A stretch of DNA of 6,778 nt from a bacterium (GCA_014382085.1 JACNKJ010000060.1:1-6778), one strand, 5' to 3'. Counted from the stretch's first letter, positions 1-6,141 are shown. Notes: generated by a model not told the origin, from the sequence alone. Made by a program: numbers and translations.

Positions 1-1
1 C

Positions 2-1066
2 GCGCAAAGCCGGTCTTGGCGCGACTATCTAGGTGCATACGAAAACGATGACACTACTGGCGGGTGGTATCGACTGGACTGGACCCCTCCCTTCGAAGCG
101 GCGGCAGGCGTATATTCGGGCTACCTGCACGCACAATCCGATTCGGAAACATCCGACATACCTCTTCGGATACAGCTTTGGGATTTCGATCTTCCCCTGA
201 ACATTCCCCTCGAGCGTCCAAAGGGAGGGCGCGCGGCGACCTTGGCAGATATTGCTCTGTCCTTGGAGCATTCCTCTTCCGCTGAGCTTGCTCCGCAAAC
301 TCTTTGTGATCTGCCAGGCCAGGGAGGCGATCCCCTAGCTGCGCGCATCTTGCCCTTAGCCGCATGGCGTGCCGGTCTTCGAGAGCTACTTGTGAATGAG
401 TCGGATAGCACCTTTGAATTTCACTACGAGGATGGGCTGGGCGACTTGGCCTACTATCTCTTGTTGCGGGATGACCCTGCATTGCTCGCCGAGCGCATTG
501 CAGCGCTTGCGCCTGCCCGTTCATTGCTTGAGTGGGACAAAGATCCCGCAAAGATACTTCATTGGCGTTTGGCGGCGGGATCATACTTGGGTGGTGAAGA
601 AGACATCGCCTTGCATCTGGTTCGGGAAATGGAGGCCCTGAAAAAAAGAGGCGACGGTCAATCACGAACCTTGTTCGATGAAAATGGCGCGGCCTGGGGT
701 TGGAAGGGTGCGGCCGATTTGAAGTTGCTTGAGGAGGGTGGTGTATCTTTCATTTTGAATTCGGATCATTCCAAGCTGCGATTCAAGCCAAGGTTGCGCG
801 ACTGGCGGCGCGATGGATTTCTAAACTTGGATCTATTTCTTGAAAGCAAGAAGCCTTGCCTTATCGATCTGGTTCTGGAACAAGCTGGATTTAGAAAAAC
901 GCGCTGGAGCTATCGCTTGCATCTGAGAGCTGGTGAATCACGAAGTTTGAGCATACCCCTGCCGCGAGCGGAATTGGACCTGAGCAAGATCCATCAAATG
1001 GAATTGCACTTAGTCGGGGAGGACTCTGAGTGTCGTCTTGAGCTTAGAGGGCTGGGGCTTCACTAG
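2..1066 (+). CDS. 5'-truncated large protein with C-terminal beta-sandwich-like domain (partial)
   Basis: The reading frame is open from the window edge to TAG at 1064-1066, giving 354 visible residues without a start. Near the visible N-terminus there is a beta-rich stretch with 'LWDFDLPLNIPL' (about residues 59-70). This resembles the 'WDF-LP' signature I associate with the N-terminal beta domain of DUF4091-type, glycoside-hydrolase-linked proteins. The middle (about 110-225) is helical and unrecognised. The last 125 residues run from 'WGWKGAADLKLL' through a 'NLDLFLESKKP' strand and a 'LRAGESRSLSIPLP' strand to a final 'LDLSKIHQMELHL' segment. That is the strand pattern of carbohydrate-binding-like jelly-roll modules that end many polysaccharide-active proteins. 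No catalytic residues can be assigned. The only long-frame Met or alternative starts inside the window are internal, so the true start lies upstream. A polysaccharide-related extracytoplasmic role is inference. Confidence 0.75.
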   Translation, partial: AQSRSWRDYLGAYENDDTTGGWYRLDWTPPFEAAAGVYSGYLHAQSDSETSDIPLRIQLWDFDLPLNIPLERPKGGRAATLADIALSLEHSSSAELAPQTLCDLPGQGGDPLAARILPLAAWRAGLRELLVNESDSTFEFHYEDGLGDLAYYLLLRDDPALLAERIAALAPARSLLEWDKDPAKILHWRLAAGSYLGGEEDIALHLVREMEALKKRGDGQSRTLFDENGAAWGWKGAADLKLLEEGGVSFILNSDHSKLRFKPRLRDWRRDGFLNLDLFLESKKPCLIDLVLEQAGFRKTRWSYRLHLRAGESRSLSIPLPRAELDLSKIHQMELHLVGEDSECRLELRGLGLH

Positions 1067-1671
1067 TCAGGCTTGCGAGCCAGCACTTGGAGCAGGCAGG
1101 CCGCGCCCAGGTGCAATGCACCCTCATCCAAATCTCTTTCCAACACTTGGTGGATCAAAATGTCCGCATGGGGAAAGTCGCGAGGAATTTCCTCGGAATG
1201 ATAGAGCATATCGATATTGCGTGGCCCTCCACTTTCCCTTTCGATCTGTTCCCGACGAAATTGCTCCATGGCTAGAAAGCCGCCAGGTCTTAATGCAGAC
1301 CAAAGACTATCATGCAACTTTGGACGAAGCTGAGATCCTACATGCAGGAAGATGAGAATGGCCGCATCGTAGGCTCCGGCTTGGGGAATGTAGTCCAGTG
1401 CATTGGCAAAAATGGTTTCCACCTGTACGCCGCGCTCGGCGGCCAGGCGCTGTAGCTTATCGAGACCCACCTGAGAACTGTCCACCGCCGTTACCTGAAA
1501 GCCGCGCTCGGCCAGCCAAACCTCATTACGCCCTTCTCCGGCTCCAAGGGAAAGCAGGCGACCGCCAGGTTTGAACTTGCCAGCCACCGATTCGAGAAAA
1601 CCATTGGGCTTGGTGCCGTAGACAAAACCCTCATCTTTGAAACGCTCATCCCACATGTTCTTTTCGTTCAT
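1063..1671 (-). CDS. class I SAM-dependent methyltransferase, TehB-like
   Basis: A 202-residue cytosolic Rossmann-fold methyltransferase. It opens with 'MWDERF..EGFVYGTKPN' (residues 6-23), typical of the TehB/thiopurine-methyltransferase-like group. SAM-binding motif I, 'LLSLGAGEGRN', is at 39-49. The acidic residue at the end of strand 2 is D64 in 'VTAVDSS', and motif III-like 'LRPGGFLAMEQF' is at 127-138. The substrate is unknown; small thiols, tellurite/selenite or other soft nucleophiles are the usual guesses for this group. ATG 1671 is chosen because it overlaps the symporter stop (ATGA, 1671-1668), has AGAGG about 9 nt upstream, and begins exactly where family similarity begins. A longer reading from 1917 would only translate symporter DNA out of frame. 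The gene is translationally coupled to the symporter and ends in a CTAG shared with the convergent gene. The family call is firm; the specific reaction is not. Confidence 0.88.
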   Translation of the reverse strand: MNEKNMWDERFKDEGFVYGTKPNGFLESVAGKFKPGGRLLSLGAGEGRNEVWLAERGFQVTAVDSSQVGLDKLQRLAAERGVQVETIFANALDYIPQAGAYDAAILIFLHVGSQLRPKLHDSLWSALRPGGFLAMEQFRREQIERESGGPRNIDMLYHSEEIPRDFPHADILIHQVLERDLDEGALHLGAACLLQVLARKPD

Positions 1672-3344
1672 CGAAGGGGCCTCTGCTCTCGACTGAAGTA
1701 TTCTTTGGTCATCTTGGCCACCACAGGGGTAAGGAATATCAGAGCGACTAGGTTGGGGAATGCCATGAGCCCATTGGTGATGTCGGCGATGGTCCACATA
1801 AGCTTCACCTTCATGGCGGCGCCGAGAGGTATGAGTAGGATGTAGATCCATCGATAGATTTTGATGCCGCGATGGCCGAAGAGATAATCCACGCTGCGAT
1901 CGCCGTAGTAACTCCATCCGATGATGGTTGAAAAAGTAAAAAGCACGATGGCCACCGAAACGATGTGACCGCCGTAACCCGGCAATCCAATCTCGAAGGC
2001 GGTTTTACTGAGAAGGGTACTGTCCAGTTGCGCGCCAGTTGCGCCGTCCACTTGGGTCCAGGCGCCGGAAACAAGAATGACGAGGGCCGTCATGGTGCAA
2101 ATGAGCAAAGTGTCCACGAAGGGCCCGACCATGGCCACGAGTCCCTCTCGCACGGGTTCCTTGGTTTTCGCCGCCGCGTGGGCGATGGGTGCGCTGCCGA
2201 GCCCCGACTCATTACTGAAAACTCCGCGCGCCACGCCATGCTGAATGGCGAAAGCTACCGTGCTGCCCATGAATCCGCCGGCCGCGGCCGTGGGCTTGAA
2301 GGCGTGGTAGAAGATCAATTGAAAGGCGTCGGGCACCAGGGATGCGTTCTTGATCAGAATGAAGGCGGCCCCCACCACGTAGATCACACTCATGATGGGT
2401 GTGAGCTTGCTGGTCACTCTGCCGATGCGGCGAATGCCGCCGATGATCACCATTCCCGCGAGAATGGCGAAAATGATTCCCGACGCGATGCGCGGAATGT
2501 GCAGGCTCTCTTCCAAGGGAAGGGCCATGCTGTTGGCCTGAATCATATTGCCGATGCCGAAGCTGGCGATGGCGGCAAAAAGCGCGAAGGAGACGGCCAG
2601 CCACTTGTGAAATCTTAGCCGCTCAAGAGTGGGCGCCATGCGGGCGGCTGCGGGGGCGGTCCAGCGGGACCAATATTTGGAAAACCACCAGAAGATGCCC
2701 ACGGTGGCGATCATGATGAGTCCGTGCAGGATGGCGCGCAGCCACAGGTTCATTTCCCCGGCGAGATTTCCTAAGATCCATCGTCCCAGGAAGAAGCTGG
2801 AGACGATCACGGCCAGTTTGATGAGCGAGCCGAGCCAACGACTGCCCAGTCCGTGTTCCAGATAGTACATGGGCCCGCCGGCAGCGTTTCCGTTTTCGTC
2901 GAACTCCCGGTACTTCATTCCCAAGGTGCAGCTGGTGAATTTGAGTCCGCTGCCCAATAGCCCCGTGACCCACATCCAGAAAACCGCGCCGGGACCACCG
3001 GCTACAATGGCCGTGGCCACACCCGCAATGTTCCCCGTGCCGATGGTCGCGCTAAGTGCCGTGGCCAGTGCCTGAAAGTGACTGATGTCCCCCTCGTCAT
3101 TGGGATCGTCGTACTTGCCACGCACCAGATTGATGGCGTGCCCCAGTTTTCGGAGCTGAATGAAGCGAAACTTCCAGGCGATGAAGATGCCCGTGCCCAC
3201 AAGGATGAAGGCCAGGAAGTTTCCCCAAACCCAGCTGTCGATATCTCCCAGGAACTTCATGAGTCCATCGCTGGGCGTGATCCTGGATTCCAAATTTATG
3301 AGGAAGCTTTCGATGGGAGCGAAAAGGCGCTGGAGCCAGTCCAT
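1668..3344 (-). CDS. sodium:alanine/glycine symporter, AGCS family, with extra membrane insertion
   Basis: A 558-residue inner-membrane secondary transporter of the alanine-or-glycine:cation symporter family (TC 2.A.25), which imports small neutral amino acids with Na+. Family blocks are clear: 'SATIGTGNIAGVATAI' (98-113), 'GGPGAVFWMW' (116-125), 'AGGPMYYLE' (155-163), 'GIGNMIQANSMA' (263-274), 'GVARGVFSNESGLGSAPIAHAAA' split over 370-392, and 'GPFVDTLLICTMTALVIL' (407-424). About 173-246 is an insertion with two extra hydrophobic segments (near 173-190 and 203-222), between blocks that are adjacent in shorter members. This explains the length above the usual roughly 450-480. ATG 3344 has AAAGGAA just upstream. 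The gene has its own promoter (3400-3372), lies after the terminator of the upstream operon, and is followed by the overlapping methyltransferase gene. Family assignment is very sure; the exact substrate is not visible. Confidence 0.95.
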   Translation of the reverse strand: MDWLQRLFAPIESFLINLESRITPSDGLMKFLGDIDSWVWGNFLAFILVGTGIFIAWKFRFIQLRKLGHAINLVRGKYDDPNDEGDISHFQALATALSATIGTGNIAGVATAIVAGGPGAVFWMWVTGLLGSGLKFTSCTLGMKYREFDENGNAAGGPMYYLEHGLGSRWLGSLIKLAVIVSSFFLGRWILGNLAGEMNLWLRAILHGLIMIATVGIFWWFSKYWSRWTAPAAARMAPTLERLRFHKWLAVSFALFAAIASFGIGNMIQANSMALPLEESLHIPRIASGIIFAILAGMVIIGGIRRIGRVTSKLTPIMSVIYVVGAAFILIKNASLVPDAFQLIFYHAFKPTAAAGGFMGSTVAFAIQHGVARGVFSNESGLGSAPIAHAAAKTKEPVREGLVAMVGPFVDTLLICTMTALVILVSGAWTQVDGATGAQLDSTLLSKTAFEIGLPGYGGHIVSVAIVLFTFSTIIGWSYYGDRSVDYLFGHRGIKIYRWIYILLIPLGAAMKVKLMWTIADITNGLMAFPNLVALIFLTPVVAKMTKEYFSREQRPLR

Positions 3345-3371
3345 GGATTTCCTTTCGACGGGAAGGCCGTG

Positions 3372-3400
3372 ACTTTAGCCAGCGCCACGAATCTTGGCAA
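3372..3400 (-). promoter_or_regulatory. sigma70-like promoter of the symporter/methyltransferase operon
   Basis: On the minus strand TTGCCA (3400-3395, 5/6 to the -35 consensus) is followed after exactly 17 nt by TAAAGT (3377-3372, 4/6 to the -10 consensus). It lies between the terminator of the preceding operon (ending at 3407) and the symporter SD. This is where a promoter is required, and it gives a leader of about 20 nt. This is a sequence match only. Confidence 0.6.
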
Positions 3401-3406
3401 CAATCC

Positions 3407-3450
3407 AAAAAGACCCAAAAAACCCGACCGATGGGCCGGGTTCTTTGGGT
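3407..3450 (-). terminator. rho-independent terminator of the sigma/anti-sigma/Spy-like operon
   Basis: Positions 3413-3450 fold into a 17-position stem with 15 pairs and a GATG loop at 3430-3433. The GC core is AACCCG / CGGGTT. In the minus direction the stem is followed by TTTTT at 3411-3407, and the lower stem also contributes a T-run (3422-3417). It lies 17 nt after the stop of the Spy-like gene. The plus-strand reading also has a T-rich 3' arm, but no plus-strand gene ends here. Confidence 0.85.
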
Positions 3451-3466
3451 GCTTGGTGGCCGGAGC

Positions 3467-4012
3467 TTATCTCCGCCGAGGTGGACCGTCAGGATGCCCG
3501 CCAGGAGGTCCGGGCCGCCCCTCTCCGTCCCTGCGATCGTGCATGCGTTCTTTCACATTGTGCAGGTGGCGTTCGAACATCTGGTCGAAGAGCACGAATT
3601 TGGCCTTTTGACCGTCGTCCAGCAGATCCATAATTCGAGTCTGAACCTTGTGATGCGCTTCATGGTTTTCGTAGCGCATGTCGTGGATTTCCAGAGCAAG
3701 TTTGGCGGCGCTGCGATCGTCGACCTTTTCCTCGTCGAGGAGATCACGCAGTTCCTTCATCTTTTCGCGCATGGCCTTTTGGCTTTCTTCGCGAGAGTTG
3801 TTTAACTCGGCCAGTATGGGATAGATCTTCGTGGTCTGTTCTTCCGTCAATTCGAGTTCTTCGGTGAGTTTGAACAGCCGGAAGGCTTCGATCATCTCGC
3901 GCGGCGGTCGTTCGGATTCATTCTCTCCACGCCAGGACTTTCTGCCGGGCGGCTGTGCAAAGGCGGCGCCGGCCATCAGGACGATGATTAGGGTAAGGGT
4001 GATCTTTCTCAT
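3467..4012 (-). CDS. periplasmic LTxxQ (Spy/CpxP-like) protein, candidate stress/metal sensor
   Basis: An 181-residue secreted protein. A Sec signal peptide occupies 1-19, with cleavage predicted after 'AFA'. The mature part is highly charged and helical, with an LTxxQ motif ('LTEEQ', 55-59) and a second degenerate copy ('LDDGQ', 131-135). Two such motifs are the hallmark of Spy/CpxP/ZraP/CnrX-type proteins, which act as periplasmic chaperones or sensors. His is concentrated at H110, H117, H120, H121, H149, H151 and H158, with M112, M145 and M157 nearby. The C-terminal tail (about 159-181) is rich in Gly, Pro, Arg and Asp. ATG 4012 follows a perfect AGGAGG (4024-4019) that overlaps the stop codon of the preceding gene. 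A longer reading to 4057 would extend past that SD and put residues before the signal peptide. As third gene after an ECF sigma and a membrane protein it fits the sensor role of CnrX-like systems. Metal binding is inference. Confidence 0.85.
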   Translation of the reverse strand: MRKITLTLIIVLMAGAAFAQPPGRKSWRGENESERPPREMIEAFRLFKLTEELELTEEQTTKIYPILAELNNSREESQKAMREKMKELRDLLDEEKVDDRSAAKLALEIHDMRYENHEAHHKVQTRIMDLLDDGQKAKFVLFDQMFERHLHNVKERMHDRRDGEGRPGPPGGHPDGPPRRR

Positions 4013-4018
4013 GATGAT

Positions 4019-4024
4019 CCTCCT
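4019..4024 (-). promoter_or_regulatory. AGGAGG Shine-Dalgarno overlapping upstream stop codon
   Basis: A consensus AGGAGG 6 nt before ATG 4012. It shares bases with the TAG stop (4025-4023) of the anti-sigma-like gene. It fixes the start of the Spy-like gene and suggests that termination and re-initiation are coupled. Confidence 0.85.
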
Positions 4025-4409
4025 AGATCGTGTCCAGGCTGAAAGTTTCAAGTTCATTCATGAAGGTTTCGCGTTGCTCGTTCGACCAGTCGTCGCTGTC
4101 GAGTTCGTATTCGAGCTCTAAAACCTCACTGAGATCGCCCCCCGTGTTTTCCATCTGGCTGAGGTACTCTACAAACTGATCCTCGTTGACCAGGAAAAAC
4201 TCGGGAGTGTTTCCGCCGCGCGGCAGAAGCCAGAACAAGGCGAGGATGACGAGCATGGCCGGCGCAATGGCCAAGGCCCAAGTACGGCCTGGCCTGCGGG
4301 GGCCCGCTTCCATCCTTTCCCTAACCCGGGCTTCGATACGCAGGGCGGCTTCGCCCTTAAGTTCGGGCGGTTTGCTTTCCAGGATGTCCCGGAGTTTGCG
4401 ATCATTCAT
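4023..4409 (-). CDS. single-pass membrane protein, candidate anti-sigma factor
   Basis: A 128-residue protein with a charged cytosolic N-terminal segment (1-43). The segment contains a helical, basic stretch 'ALRIEARVRERMEAG' (22-36). One transmembrane helix lies at about 44-62, and a strongly acidic extracytoplasmic C-terminus follows (about 66-128, rich in Asp and Glu). This topology, together with its position directly after an ECF sigma gene (8-nt overlap, ATGAATGA) and before a periplasmic LTxxQ protein, supports an anti-sigma role that keeps the sigma factor inactive at the membrane. There is no HxxxCxxC zinc-binding anti-sigma signature and no recognisable RseA domain. The function therefore rests on topology and context, not on a family match. 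ATG 4409 has AGAGG about 9 nt upstream; a longer reading to 4529 only runs through the sigma gene out of frame. Confidence 0.7.
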   Translation of the reverse strand: MNDRKLRDILESKPPELKGEAALRIEARVRERMEAGPRRPGRTWALAIAPAMLVILALFWLLPRGGNTPEFFLVNEDQFVEYLSQMENTGGDLSEVLELEYELDSDDWSNEQRETFMNELETFSLDTI

Positions 4410-4974
4410 CGTTCCAACCTCTTTGCTGGATCTCGGACTCGAGTCGGTTGCGGCTTCGCGACACCAGGCTTCGCACCGTGGCTTCGCTGCTACCGATCGC
4501 TTCCGCGATCTCATCGTAAGGGCGGTCATCCAGCACTCTCAGCGAAAAAGCCACACGCGCTTTGGCGGGCAACTTTGCGATGAGTTCTTCCAGGCGCGAG
4601 CGCTGCTGGGCCAGAGCGGCGTCGGCGTCGGGAAGCGACTTCTTGTCGGGGGGCTGAAGACCTTCCTCAACTGAACCGAAAGAAAGGGGAAGCCAACGCC
4701 GAAGCTTGCGCGCCCGAATGCGATTGAGTGCCAGGCGCACGGCGATGCGGCGAAGCCATCCGATGGGGTCACCCTCGCCCCGGAAAGAACCGAGACGGGT
4801 ATAGGCCCGGAGGTAGGTGTCCTGAAGAATGTCTTCCGCCTCGCTCTCGTCGCGCAGGATGCGCATGAGCGTGGCGAAAAGGGTGTCACGGCTTCGCCGG
4901 ACCCAAATCTCGAAAGGTTCGCCGGCGAGCAGATTCCTGGGCTCGCCCCCTCCGATTTTGTCCGTAGTTTCCAT
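4402..4974 (-). CDS. ECF-family (sigma70 group 4) RNA polymerase sigma factor
   Basis: A 190-residue sigma factor. Region 2 spans about 25-95: core-binding 'DESEAEDILQDTYLRAY' (42-58) and the -10-recognition helix 'GWLRRIAVRLALNRIR' (72-87). After a linker, region 4 spans about 120-185, with the -35-recognition HTH 'YDEIAEAIGSSEATVRSLVSRSRNRL' split over 153-178. There is no region 1.1 or 3, as expected for the ECF group. It is the first gene of an operon with a membrane anti-sigma candidate and a periplasmic LTxxQ protein, suggesting control by extracytoplasmic stress. The start is uncertain. ATG 4974 has only a weak SD, whereas in-frame GTG 4989 lies 6 nt after AAAGGTGG (5003-4996). The GTG start would add five residues and may be the real one. 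No convincing promoter could be assigned upstream. Confidence 0.93.
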   Translation of the reverse strand: METTDKIGGGEPRNLLAGEPFEIWVRRSRDTLFATLMRILRDESEAEDILQDTYLRAYTRLGSFRGEGDPIGWLRRIAVRLALNRIRARKLRRWLPLSFGSVEEGLQPPDKKSLPDADAALAQQRSRLEELIAKLPAKARVAFSLRVLDDRPYDEIAEAIGSSEATVRSLVSRSRNRLESEIQQRGWNDE

Positions 4975-5095
4975 GACGCCCACTCTCACAGGAGGCCACC
5001 TTTCTTTCAAGCACGCGTTATTCACGCGAACAAGATCAGGACACCTCTGGCCATCTCTTTGCGGCACAAAGGTTTTTCGCAAAAAAGACCCGAAT

Positions 5096-5129
5096 AGCTG
5101 TTTCTGTAAGCGCCATTACAGCATCAGCT
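5096..5129. promoter_or_regulatory. 34-bp interrupted palindrome in divergent intergenic region (candidate operator)
   Basis: The inner arms CTGTAA (5104-5109) and TTACAG (5116-5121) are perfect inverted repeats around a 6-nt spacer. The outer arms AGCTG (5096-5100) and CAGCT (5125-5129) are also perfect, and symmetric about the same centre (5112.5). The 3-nt gaps between arms pair at only one position. It sits between the sigma operon and the divergent secreted-protein gene. There is no T-run immediately after it on either strand, so a regulator-binding site or leader hairpin is more likely than a terminator. Confidence 0.5.
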
Positions 5130-5175
5130 TGCGAGCGAGGCTATTCTTTGTTCGGGAATGCAAACATGGTGGCCC

Positions 5176-5181
5176 AAGGAG
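5176..5181 (+). promoter_or_regulatory. Shine-Dalgarno of the secreted-protein gene
   Basis: AAGGAG lies 8 nt before ATG 5190 and decides this start over in-frame upstream TTG 5148. The upstream choice would place 14 residues before an otherwise well-formed signal peptide. Confidence 0.8.
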
Positions 5182-5189
5182 TTGAGATC

Positions 5190-5780
5190 ATGAAAACGAC
5201 GATGAAAGCGATACTGGTTGCGACGACTCTGAGTTTGGCTCTTACCCTAACGGCCGGCGCGGCCATCCCCATTTGGTTGGCCAGTGGTCCGGTGACCGCG
5301 ACTTTCCATGTTGGCACTCTGCCCACCACGGTCTGGTGGCATGACGGCTACTACGGAGGATCCCAGGATTACGGTGATTGGACAGTGGGCAACAACACGG
5401 GAAGTTACATCGACGGCGACGGCACTTTCATTTGGCTGCGGAACGTGGGCGATTGGGCTCAGACGACCATCCCCGGCCCCCACACCATGGAAGTCATCGC
5501 CTTTGGTTCCGACAGCAATGACGGCTGTGTGGAAATCTGGGTGGACGGCAATTCCGTGGCCTACGTGGATAGCTGGTCCAATCCGGGCGTCTACTGGTAC
5601 ATCAAGGTTGTGGGGCTGCCTTTGGCGCCGCACACCATCAAGGTTATGGCCGTGGGCGAGACCACACAGATGCCGCCCGGCAACGGCAATGACGACGTGT
5701 CCCTGGACGGCGCCGGCACCTTGGATGGAAGCCAAGCCGCAGAGCTCGGCACCTGGACCTCGCTGAAATCCCTCTACTAA
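5190..5780 (+). CDS. secreted Trp-rich beta-structured protein of unknown function
   Basis: A 196-residue protein with a clear Sec signal peptide: MKTTMK, then a hydrophobic core to about residue 22, with likely cleavage near 'AGA' 22-24. The mature part looks all-beta. It has nine Trp (29, 49, 50, 64, 82, 89, 117, 129, 136 region and 189; 49-50 are adjacent) and Gly/Asp/Asn-rich turns such as 'DGDGT' (75-79), 'SDSNDG' (107-112) and 'GNGNDD' (164-169). Alternating strands such as 'CVEIWVDGNSVAYVDSW' (113-129) are reminiscent of carbohydrate-binding jelly-roll modules, but I do not recognise a family. It has a single Cys (113) and no anchor, LPXTG or PEP-CTERM tail. It is divergent from the ECF sigma operon across a palindrome-bearing spacer and ends at a bidirectional terminator. 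A surface or extracellular binding role is inference. Confidence 0.75.
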   Translation: MKTTMKAILVATTLSLALTLTAGAAIPIWLASGPVTATFHVGTLPTTVWWHDGYYGGSQDYGDWTVGNNTGSYIDGDGTFIWLRNVGDWAQTTIPGPHTMEVIAFGSDSNDGCVEIWVDGNSVAYVDSWSNPGVYWYIKVVGLPLAPHTIKVMAVGETTQMPPGNGNDDVSLDGAGTLDGSQAAELGTWTSLKSLY

Positions 5781-5792
5781 AAGTAGGACGAT

Positions 5793-5831
5793 ATGGAAAA
5801 ACCCCGGACCCTGCGGTCCGGGGTTTTCCAT
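5793..5831. terminator. bidirectional rho-independent terminator between convergent genes
   Basis: A 17-pair stem with a CTGC loop (5811-5814) and one bulged A (5797). Its core is ACCCCGGACC / GGTCCGGGGT, flanked by A-run and T-run arms. Both strands therefore show a GC stem followed by T4-T5. It lies 12 nt after the secreted-protein stop and 16 nt after the groES stop, so it can end both transcripts. Confidence 0.9.
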
Positions 5832-5847
5832 GATCTAAGAGGCGGTT

Positions 5848-6117
5848 TTACTCGACCACGGCCAGGATGTCGCCGCGGGAGATGATCAGCATGTCTTTGC
5901 CGTCCACCTTCACTTCGTCGCCACTGTACTTGGCGAAGAGAACCTGGTTGCCCTCTTTGATGAGTTCCTGGAGCTCCTCGTCGGTACCGACGGCGAGGAT
6001 CTTACCCACGCGGGGCCGCTCCTTGGCGGTATCGGGAATAATGATTCCACCGGCGCTGGTCTCTTCCTCTTCCAGGACCTCGAGAAGAACGCGATCGTCC
6101 AGAGGTTTAATCTTCAT
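5848..6117 (-). CDS. groES: co-chaperonin GroES (Cpn10), short variant
   Basis: An 89-residue GroES subunit, the lid of the GroEL folding chamber; seven subunits cap the ring with ATP. The N-terminal strand 'MKIKPLDDRVLL' and the mobile loop (16-35) with GroEL-binding tripeptide I25-I26-I27 in 'GGIIIPD' are intact. The C-terminal barrel strands 'VLFAKYSGDEVKVDG' and 'DILAVVE' are also intact. The part between 'LAVGT' (41-45) and 'VLFAKY' (59-64), which carries the roof loop, is shorter than in typical 94-97-residue GroES. It reads as an acidic helical stretch lacking the usual 'NG' turn, with N57 where Asp of 'VGD' is normal. ATG 6117 has AAAGGAG 8 nt upstream. It is last in an operon after a LexA-type HTH gene and a glutaredoxin gene (24-nt gap). 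No groEL lies on either side, so a partner must be encoded elsewhere. No CIRCE element is visible. Confidence 0.95.
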   Translation of the reverse strand: MKIKPLDDRVLLEVLEEEETSAGGIIIPDTAKERPRVGKILAVGTDEELQELIKEGNQVLFAKYSGDEVKVDGKDMLIISRGDILAVVE

Positions 6118-6141
6118 GGAAAGGACTCCTTTTCTCGTCTG

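Noticed and set aside
1110..1122. GGTGCA-A-TGCACC inverted repeat near the convergent stops
   Set aside because: It lies inside methyltransferase codons, can form only a 4-bp stem with a 5-nt loop, and has no T-run, so it is not a terminator.
1672..1917. N-terminal extension of the methyltransferase
   Set aside because: The extension is the symporter coding region in another frame, and similarity to methyltransferases starts at ATG 1671.
1965..2618. 217-residue plus-strand reading frame opposite the symporter
   Set aside because: It is the antisense shadow of a strongly conserved transporter gene; its product has no recognisable motif and no SD.
5014..5028. CGCGT-N5-ACGCG dyad upstream of the sigma gene
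   Set aside because: A short 5-bp dyad in GC-rich DNA. It could bind a regulator, but one isolated occurrence gives no support beyond chance.
5071..5090. A/T-rich hairpin-like GGTTTTT...AAAAAAGACC
   Set aside because: The stem is weak, contains a bulge and consists mostly of A-T pairs. It is probably a chance homopolymer pairing in the divergent spacer.
5104..5121. CTGT-N10-ACAG as a LexA (SOS) box
   Set aside because: The gamma-proteobacterial SOS box is CTGT-N8-ACAG. The spacer here is two bases too long and the flanks are not AT-rich, so it is kept only as a generic palindrome.
6118..6141. CIRCE/HrcA operator upstream of groES
   Set aside because: The 24-nt gap and the adjacent coding sequence contain no TTAGCACTC...GAGTGCTAA-like inverted repeat, only an SD.
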